From the NCBI GenBank assembly GCA_900128565.1, contig LT636172.1, forward strand, positions 1-13,252: a stretch of DNA of 13,252 bases, read 5' to 3'. The notes under the pieces were generated by a model that was given only the letters and a program-made list of their open reading frames with translations, was not told the DNA's origin and did not search any database. The DNA is from Stramenopiles sp. TOSAG23-6. Taxonomy: Eukaryota > Sar. Position numbers and translations under genes: made by a program. This document shows positions 9,001 to 13,252 of the stretch, piece after piece. Each line of letters starts with the position of its first letter. The first letter of the stretch is position 1.

Positions 9001-11867
9001 TACCAGGTCAGCGACCAAGAAATTTGATACAAAGTTTATGGGAAGCTGCTGCATTGACATATCAGTGGGACAGAAGAGAATCAATTGGAGAGATTACTTA
9101 TCAATTCTCTGATAGTAAATCGGAACTCGATTTGTCGTCTCCAGTTGAAGTGAAATCTACGGATAAAGAAAAAATCTCAAATAAATTAACCAAGAGATTT
9201 TTGTCCCCAACTCTTACAGAATCATTTATAAAAGAAGCGTATATTCGATGGCAACGATGGGTTGGCCAAAGATGGAAAAGAACTCGCACACTGTCGGGTG
9301 GTTCTATAATGATTGATACAGATCCTGCAGAATGTGTTCGAGTATCCAGAGGACGCCTTCGTATAGGAGATTTAGTGAAAATTCCACGTGCTGATACTGT
9401 CGTTATTGGGACGTATCGTGGATGTATATGGTTTACAGCTGTGAATAGTGTTCCTGCATTGGTTGATTGCGAGGATTGGGCATGGTACTGGACACCTCGT
9501 CAGATTATAGAAGGTTTAAAATCTGAAGATTTGCGCATCATTGTAAAGGATGAAGATCAAAAAAAGAAAGAATCGTCTAGTAAAAGTAGTGATGATTCCA
9601 GTAATGACAATGAAGAAGAAAATAGTCAAGATAATGGAAGCATCCCCAATAATGTCTTGATTGATGCTTCTCATAGTTGCCAAGATGAAAGTAGTCAAAG
9701 TACTACAAGTATAAATAGTAATACGACTGATGATGAGAGTACTGTAACTAATGATGAGGAAGAAACTACCATTGAGTTGGTATCAACAGAAATGAAATCT
9801 AATGATGAAGATTTGTACACTGCAATTGCGCTTGCTCGAAAGGAACGCCTGGAGGCTTCATCACTTTCAGAATTTAAAAATGTGTTACTCGGAAGCGGCC
9901 CTATTGGTCCTAACGGTAGCTGTAAGAATCAATGGACGGATCATGAAGATTCAACCCTCGTGACTTTAATTAATAAGGCTTGTAATGATGAAGGTGTTGA
10001 TGCGTCGAATTTAACGCTTCAATTTCTTCGTGGTGATGCTGCTAATAGTAACGATAATATTGTCGGTGCAAAGGTAGATCGTGGACGTGAAACTTTACTA
10101 GAGAGACATTCACAAATCGACATTGAAGCTCGATTCGCCTTACTTTTAGTACTGAATGATCGATGGGCGTTAGGTCTTCCGCTTATAGACTTCAAAGCAT
10201 CTCGATTTAATGAACTACCGCTTCAATCAGATTACCAATCGCCGACAACAATGCTATCATCAACAATGATACATCCAGCACGAGTCATGTTTGGTGGCAT
10301 TCAATGCTTCAGTGCAATTGGCCGTGCTGTCACTTTTCATCGAAATCTTATTTTCACGCGAACGAAATTACTTTTATGGCATGACGTCATTGATGCAACG
10401 ACAGTGGCAACAACACCACCTCAAGATGAATGGGAAAGGCCAAACCAAATTCCAGAAATTACTGTTAATCGCATTTCTGCAAATGCACTTACTCTGGGGC
10501 GATTACCCTTTAACAAACGAATATCTAGAACAGTGTTTGGTCAATTGATGCAAAGTTTATCATCACAGTCTGTTAAACTTTTGAGGAGATCATTTTCTCA
10601 TGTATCAGACGCTGGTCAACATCGTGCATTTTTCTTAAACTTTGAAGGAGAAGGTGTACTTGATCACGGCGGACCTTATCGTGCAATCTTTCAGATCATG
10701 TGTGATGAAGCATGTGGCGTTTTACGTCTTTTAGAACTAGTGCCAAATGGAAGAAATCGAACTGGATCAAATCGAGATAAATTTCTGTTTAGTTCTCAAC
10801 AAAATCCCTCGAAAGACATTTTGGATTCTATCTCAAAGAACAGTTCTAGAAGTAATACTCCAGTATCTATACTCCACGAAGTAACATCCATAAATACACC
10901 AAATTTGACCATAGATGCATCACCTTCTGATTCCACAGTTAGTAAATCTCCAAAGGGAGTTCCTTTACTTGATCAGATTCGTTTCCTTGGCGCTTTGGTG
11001 GCTTTAGGTCATCGTCATCGTATGATGGTTTCACTTAATTTTGCATCTCTTGTATGGCGGTCGTTAGTTTGGCTTCCGATTACAGAAGATGATCTGAGTG
11101 CATCGGATTATCCACTTGTTGCTGCCTTACGCCGTGTGCGCCACATTGCGGCTCCCTATGATGATGTTGATGAGGACATCACAGATACAATGTATCAACT
11201 GTTGGGATCAGATTATCCTGAAGTTGTGAGTGAAATCTGTGGACGTGAGATCAGCACTACATGTTTAGAACGGGACAGTGACGATGAACTTGTTTACACC
11301 CCAGCAACATTTCAAAATAGACACAAATTTGTTCGTGCAATAATGCGTCGACGGCTTCGATCTCAAGAAGAACAAATTGCCGCATTTAGTGAAGGATTAA
11401 GTATTTCAATGCCGATCGAATTATTACCAATTTTCACGTCCGAAGAAGCTGAAAGGCTCATATGCGGTGTTCCACGAATTGATATAGAATTATTACGTAA
11501 GGTCACTCAATATGAAGAAGGAGTAGATTCTCAAGCGAGTCATGTGAAATTCTTTTGGACAGTTTTAGAAGAAATGTCACATGAGGAAAGAGCTAAATTT
11601 ATTCAGTTTACATGGGCCCGGAGTCGTTTACCCATTTCTGCGGATAATTTTTCTATGCCTTTTAAGATTACAAATCCAACCGCAGCAGCGCGNAATCAAC
11701 CCGATTTACATTTGCCAACGTCCCAAACTTGTTTCTTTTCTTTATCTTTGCCTCCTTACACATCTCTTGAAATTTGTCGAGCAAAGTTAATTTATGCCAT
11801 CAATAATTCACCTACGATGGATGCTGATGTGATTGAAAGAAGTGCAGGAGGGTTCGAAGAAGTATAG
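3..11867 (+). CDS. Giant multidomain HECT E3 ubiquitin ligase (LamG-SPRY3-NHL-UBA-SPRY-HECT), 5' partial
   Basis: Predicted HECT-type E3 ubiquitin ligase: it would accept ubiquitin from an E2 on a catalytic Cys and pass it to substrates held by its N-terminal modules. My model joins 3-2174, 2268-3217, 3317-3380, 3484-4296, 4407-5201, 5298-5719 and 5828-11867, giving 3751 codons in one frame with a TAG stop. The frame is open to the left edge, so the true start lies outside; ATGs at 198 and 201 are merely internal Met codons. Domain order is LamG-like, three SPRY, six NHL repeats, UBA, Thr/Lys/Asp-rich tandem repeats, a fourth SPRY and a C-terminal HECT. The HECT resembles the large HERC1-type subfamily, but I see no RCC1 repeats. 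The last exon is 6 kb without an intron, while the first 5.8 kb holds all six. Enzyme class is near certain; substrates are unknown, and the exon borders are inferred from frame and motif continuity. Confidence 0.88.
52..93 (+). repeat. 9-nt tandem repeat AAAATACTG, four copies plus a partial
   Basis: Exact units at 52-60, 61-69, 70-78 and 79-87, then AAAATA. If translated, it gives Asn-Thr-Glu repeats. The NTE triplet and the GAAAATACTGA wording return in the 45-nt repeat array near 7440. Confidence 0.85.
610..1200 (+). other. LamG / concanavalin A-like domain of the ligase
   Basis: The stretch reads W-VYIAFVGD, then SLFVDGK, then GDVAEIRYWSSAKTQSEI. This order (Trp-x-hydrophobic, a VDG hairpin, then G-D-x-A-E-[IV]-R-x-W) is typical of laminin G-like jelly-roll domains. 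It is followed by LHAFWRMCEYEG and a D-E-T-G-R-H segment that often trails such domains in giant protist proteins. The 1300-2170 part that follows is beta-rich with many Gly and Trp, and I cannot assign it to a family. The likely role is binding a partner or substrate; no signal peptide context is visible because the N-terminus is missing. Confidence 0.6.
2175..2267 (+). other. Intron 1, AATACAT-ending family, 93 nt
   Basis: It begins GTACGT, has T-rich tracts, a perfect hairpin at 2212-2227 (GTACGA, loop AATA, TCGTAC), branch-like CTAAC at 2228-2232, and ends TTTTTTCACAATACAT. Removal keeps the frame and reads FAPN then SRSKLSQLSAMYPVSI. The first AG (2268-2269) would break the frame. An AG at 2287-2288 would also be in frame, losing seven codons, so this intron alone does not prove a non-AG end. 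Confidence 0.75.
2430..2990 (+). other. SPRY domain 1 plus a MORN-like motif
   Basis: SPRY landmarks are in order: GTWLWEFRI, a long loop, NNYSWAFLSNGDV, YWQLGDTVGVELDMTKGSLRF, and NNIDFGVAF. The GD-x-[IV]-G-V-x-[LV]-D block and the final N-x-x-x-G-V-A-F strand are diagnostic. Just after it, WFSGNWEHGHKQGKGFMFY (about 2929-2985) looks like a single MORN-type motif, which is a weaker call. SPRY domains are protein-interaction modules, so this is a probable substrate or scaffold site. Confidence 0.75.
3218..3316 (+). other. Intron 2, same family, 99 nt
   Basis: It begins GTATGT, has a T-rich left half, CTAAC at 3279-3283 and ends ATTTTTCACAATGTAT. Removing it keeps the frame (ILESV then CVLSTSFKNCDSSAWIVNTID) and leaves a 64-nt exon. 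The nearest in-frame AG is at 3354-3355, which would give a 25-nt exon, possible but less likely. The end differs from the family mainly by GTAT in place of ACAT. Confidence 0.7.
3381..3483 (+). other. Intron 3, same family, 103 nt
   Basis: It begins GTATGT followed by TTTTTTTTCAAATTCG, shared with intron 1. Then come TCGTACGA, CTAAC at 3435-3439, a long T tract, and the end TTTTTCCAAAAGTCAAT. Its 3' part is the closest match in the window to the opposite-strand copy at 13172. With this border the join reads NTID-KEEETKSS. The alternative CAATAAG border (AG at 3485-3486) is also in frame and loses only one Lys, so the exact end is open. Confidence 0.7.
3990..4540 (+). other. SPRY domain 2, split by intron 4
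   Basis: GTHQWDVQI near 4039, TRFSWGYRNDGKQFHN, NGDVISLTLDMKQNT and SFLKN lie in the exon ending at 4296. GVDSGVLF, IYPAFSLCNKGDKLRW continue from 4407. The join gives FLKN-GVDSGVLF, the classic SPRY motif F-x-K-N-G-x-x-x-G-V-x-F. The intron therefore sits between the conserved Asn and Gly codons, which fixes its borders to the base. Two Ns (4279 and 4402) lie nearby; the first probably encodes Val. Confidence 0.8.
4297..4406 (+). other. Intron 4, same family, 110 nt, splits SPRY 2
   Basis: It begins GTATGT, contains CTCGTACC and the branch-like CTAAT at 4368-4372, and ends TTTCTCAGAANACAT. Removal joins FLKN to GVDSGVLF, restoring the SPRY strand exactly. The tempting acceptor CTCAG (4398-4399) leaves the frame wrong: translation from 4400 in the required phase meets a TAG within six codons. 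N4402 lies inside the terminal motif and should be T if the family consensus holds. Confidence 0.8.
4790..5180 (+). other. SPRY domain 3
   Basis: RRWTFSMVNCKKATVGVVTA, YGWGYYQESGNCGHAS, DPGDVIDVELNILEQSLRFYKNGIDQGVAF and FHAAVSLYTPEDQVTLL follow the SPRY order. The block L-R-F-Y-K-N-G-I-D-Q-G-V-A-F is the strongest SPRY signature in the protein and serves as the internal template for the interrupted domain 2. It lies wholly in one exon, shortly before intron 5. Confidence 0.8.
5202..5297 (+). other. Intron 5, same family, 96 nt
   Basis: It begins GTATGT, has CTCGTAC followed by the branch-like TTAAC (5258-5262), and ends CTTTTTCACAATATAT. Removal keeps the frame, reading MPKERT then TSSHCKFGRSLW, with no stop downstream. 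The AG at 5322-5323 is out of frame. The next in-frame AGs are at 5359-5360 and 5386-5387, about 100 nt or more beyond the branch motif. Confidence 0.7.
5514..6690 (+). other. NHL-repeat beta-propeller, six repeats, split by intron 6
   Basis: Six repeats of the type hydrophobic-x-x-x-x-D/N-G-x-hydrophobic-hydrophobic-[VIA]-[AST]-D-x-x-N-H-x-[IV]-R are visible. Their cores are GILVLTDTGNHRI, GDIFIADQDNHCIRKI (across intron 6), GSIFISDCNNHAIRRL, GVVFVADSNNHCIRRI, GSLLVADRDNATVRLV and DCLYVVDSQKHCVFSL. AGG/AGS-type turns (LAGSGKKGHRDG, YAGGKHGWKDG, YAGSASYPDIIDG) lie between them. A six-bladed propeller is the usual form for NHL proteins such as TRIM-NHL ligases, where it binds RNA or protein. 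Combination with HECT in place of a RING is unusual. Confidence 0.85.
5720..5827 (+). other. Intron 6, same family, 108 nt, splits NHL repeat 2
   Basis: It begins GTACGT, has TCGTACC, CTAAC at 5790-5794, and ends ATTTTTCACNATACAT. Removal joins KDGD-AT with T-TTC to read GDIFIADQDNHCIRKI, matching the sister repeat GSIFISDCNNHAIRRL. The first downstream AG (5843-5844) is out of frame and would delete the IAD core of the repeat. N5821 is predicted to be A from the family. Confidence 0.82.
7185..7310 (+). other. UBA domain
   Basis: RDELATNLSSLGFGFSKEMCRQALIRNADNPDAACEWMM matches the three-helix UBA pattern: L-x-x-[ML]-G-F at the first turn, C-x-x-A-L in helix 2, and N-x-[DE]-A-A-x-x-W-[LM]-[LM] in helix 3. 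The domain is 40 residues, the usual length. UBA domains bind ubiquitin and occur in several large HECT ligases, so a ubiquitin-binding role is inferred. Confidence 0.85.
7437..7733 (+). repeat. 45-nt coding tandem repeat, six full units plus a partial
   Basis: Units at 7437, 7482, 7527, 7572, 7617 and 7662, then a partial from 7707, encode (E/K)(E/Q)NTETKTKSDNT(V/D)(T/A). The register is exactly in frame with the ligase. Units differ mainly at the last three and first two codons, so DNA and protein repeats have both been kept. The product is hydrophilic and probably a disordered linker between UBA and SPRY 4. The minus-strand open frame opposite this array is a by-product. Confidence 0.95.
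7863..7928 (+). repeat. 33-nt imperfect tandem duplication in the linker
   Basis: 7863-7895 and 7896-7928 both encode D-L-[SP]-S-V-T-V-x-x-E-[RH]. They differ at a handful of bases. Same disordered linker as the 45-nt array. Confidence 0.85.
8160..8237 (+). repeat. 39-nt near-exact tandem duplication
   Basis: 8160-8198 and 8199-8237 encode NNIDLISSENVKV twice and differ only at the last base (C/T), so the duplication is recent or was homogenised. Confidence 0.92.
8540..9000 (+). other. SPRY domain 4
   Basis: RGIHYWEIKIDKCDFGTAFIGVAEKTASW, WRDYGFVNYRCKYN, YSAGDTVGVLLDMNKGTISY and FPCVGFAQVGHRATL follow the SPRY order. It differs from the three upstream copies in lacking the K-N-G-x-x-x-G-V-A-F strand, which is replaced by TKLGHGMSLGRH. 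About 100 residues downstream, a basic and Trp-rich block (about 9310-9510, VRVSRGRLRIGDLVKIP to CEDWAWYWTPRQI) looks like a small beta domain I cannot name. Confidence 0.75.
10270..11864 (+). other. HECT catalytic domain, HERC1-type
   Basis: N-lobe landmarks are TTPPQDEWERPNQIPEITVNR, VFGQLMQSL (from 10533) and GEGVLDHGGPYR (10647-10682). FLGALVALGHRH and PLVAALRRVRHI follow. The C-lobe has RLICGVPRIDIELLRKVTQYEEG, KFFWTVLEEMS, QFTWARSRLP and DLHLPTSQTCF. The Cys codon at 11730-11732 in T-C-F is the ubiquitin-accepting residue. It lies 44 residues before the C-terminus, a slightly long tail. Between LRLLELVPN and GVPLLDQIRF is a Ser/Asn-rich insertion (about 10800-10960) at a place where HERC1-type HECTs also carry a loop. 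All key residues are present, so the domain should be active. Confidence 0.92.
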
Positions 11868-11945
11868 TTTCATTCTATTGTCAAATGTTTCTAGCATTNT
11901 ATTGAAAATAATTTAAAAATAAATCGTAAAATTATTATTTTTTAA
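11868..11945. other. Convergent 3' intergenic gap
   Basis: Seventy-eight AT-rich bases lie between the TAG of the ligase and the TAA of the opposite gene. AATAAA at 11918-11923 could serve as a plus-strand polyadenylation signal, but in such AT-rich DNA it may be chance. No comparable signal is clear on the minus strand; its mRNA end may overlap the ligase gene. Confidence 0.4.
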
Positions 11946-13171
11946 TTAGAAAAAAACATTTGAAACATTACTAATTGAACGTTGTCGTTTATGTTGTCTT
12001 GATGGCGCTGATAGAAACGTTTTTTCCACATTCATTGTATCAATATTTACTACCATCTGATTTTTCAATTGTGGTTTAGGAAGTATTGCTTGTGTTTGGT
12101 TTTCATTAAATTTTTCACCAATGTGCTCTTTTGAAAAATCCGAGTCATTTGACACTTTTAGCATCATTGATAATGTTTTATGTAATGAAATACAAGCCTG
12201 TTTTGAAATGCTTGCAGCTTTGGCATTGGCGACACAAGATTGTGTCGTATATTCTATGTTTTGGTTTTCACAATTCCAAATTTTATCCCAGATTGAATTC
12301 CATTTTATTTTGTACTTTTCATTCTCCACACTAGATATGACATTTCTAACATTCAACAAAATCGCAAGACGAAGGCGTAATGCTGGGAGTTTCTTTTGCT
12401 TCGATAAAAAAGGCAATCGGCCAAGTGCATATTCAACAGCATCCAACAACAATGGACAGTTCCAACAAATATCATCTGCAAGTTCATCAAGAACGAGACA
12501 CAATGTCGAATACACTTTTTCTTGATTCTCTTTACTTTGTATATTCGCATTATCAGGGAGTTCTTTACTTTGTACATTTCTACTATCAGGGAGTATGTGC
12601 AAGATGTCTATTATTGAACGAAAACTCATTGAAATAGCTTTATCCATCCAAGTAATGGATCTCTGTAAATAAATATTTTGACTTATTTTGTTGCCAATAG
12701 TACTTCTCATTGTACGTCGGGATAATGTCTTAATTAGGACAACCGATCTGCGTGGAATATTCATTATATAAACAAATGGGTTTAACCAAGCAGAATATAG
12801 ATTAATTGTTTTACACAATACTTCTAGTGCATTGCTTCGATTATTTAGCAATTTTTCACCTACAAAATTTGACTTTTTCGCAATATCACCATTGATATCA
12901 TTCACATCAACATTAATGACGGAACGTTCAAGTTCATATAAAGAATTATTAAAATTTTCTTGATCAACTACATTTGCTGCATTTAGCACAGATGTCAAAA
13001 GAACATTTGTTAACGACAATAAGTCAGGAACTTTGTCACTTACATCTTTTCTAGTTAAATGTGATTTCTTTCTACCATTTTGTCTATTATTATTTTGATC
13101 AACACACATAAATATTTCCGTAGATTTCGTGAGACCCAAATAGTCGTCAATAATCGTCTTCAAACGATCAT
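11946..13171 (-). CDS. Last exon of an unrecognised helical protein, 5' partial
   Basis: An open frame of about 408 codons reads leftward from 13171 to a TAA at 11946-11948. No true Met start lies near its 5' end: the first listed Met is a TTG. Upstream sequence is a family intron, so this is an internal-to-last exon of a gene continuing off the right edge. The protein looks mostly helical and charged, with Leu-rich stretches such as VPDLLSLTNVLLTSVLNAANVV and LPALRLRLAILLNVRNVISSV, and ends in a basic Ser-rich tail. ARM/HEAT-type repeats are possible but I cannot support a family. No signal peptide or membrane segment is convincing. It converges on the ligase gene with a 78-nt gap. Confidence 0.75.
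12530..12595 (-). repeat. 33-nt imperfect tandem duplication in the neighbour gene
   Basis: 12530-12562 and 12563-12595 encode, on the minus strand, variants of ELPD(N/S)xN(I/V)QSK. In-frame, so both genes in the window gain short in-frame tandem duplications. Confidence 0.8.
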
Positions 13172-13252
13172 ATGTATTTTGGAAAAATATTTCAAAAAAA
13201 ATCTAAAAAAAATTGATAGGTACAAAATTTACTATAAAAAAAAAATTCGATT
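13172..13252 (-). other. 3' part of an intron of the same family, in the neighbour gene
   Basis: Read on the minus strand, this runs from the window edge through a long T tract, TTTTGTACCTATCAA, a second T tract, and ends ATTTTTCCAAAATACAT at 13172. Order and wording match intron 3 of the ligase closely, including the GTAYCTA core and the TTTTTCCAAAA terminus. The exon then continues ATGATCGTTTGAAG in frame as (x)DRLKTIIDDYLG. The 5' half lies outside the window. Confidence 0.7.

Noticed and set aside
12121-12637. Plus-strand open frames of 134, 67 and 85 codons
   Set aside because: They lie opposite the long minus-strand exon, which is much longer and continuous; shadow frames.
13161-13163. 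Translation start of the minus-strand gene
   Set aside because: The codon is TTG, the frame continues upstream to 13171, and a family intron lies directly before it, so this is an internal exon border region.

Overview
The window is nuclear DNA from an unidentified, AT-rich unicellular eukaryote. It shows long multidomain eukaryotic ORFs, introns of about 100 nt with GTAYGT donors and CTAAC branch-like motifs, a HECT ubiquitin ligase, and two convergent genes only 78 nt apart. Nothing places the lineage firmly; a compact-genome protist is the best guess. The standard genetic code fits. Twelve N bases mark unresolved consensus positions, ten of them between 3933 and 6697.

Layout. From the left edge to 11867 (+ strand) runs one giant gene, truncated at its 5' end. 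With six introns removed it encodes at least 3751 residues in one unbroken frame. Domain order is LamG-like, SPRY, SPRY, SPRY, six-repeat NHL propeller, UBA, acidic tandem repeats, SPRY, HERC1-type HECT. The HECT end carries a complete catalytic Cys motif, so this should be an E3 ubiquitin ligase with many substrate-binding modules. After a 78-nt AT-rich gap comes the convergent last exon of a second gene (minus strand, 13171 to 11946), a helical protein I do not recognise.

The most interesting content is the introns. All six in the ligase gene, plus a partial one on the opposite strand of the neighbour, look like copies of one family. Shared parts are GTAYGT at the 5' end, T-rich tracts with a CGTAC core, a CTAAC-like branch motif, and a 3' end close to TTTTTCACAATACAT. 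The reading frame and the protein motifs place the 3' boundary directly after AATACAT, not after an AG. Two introns split an SPRY and an NHL repeat; there the AATACAT boundary restores the expected motif exactly, while no AG near the intron end fits the frame. This suggests an introner-like family of spliceosomal introns with a non-AG 3' splice site. That is inference from genomic sequence only; cDNA would decide it.
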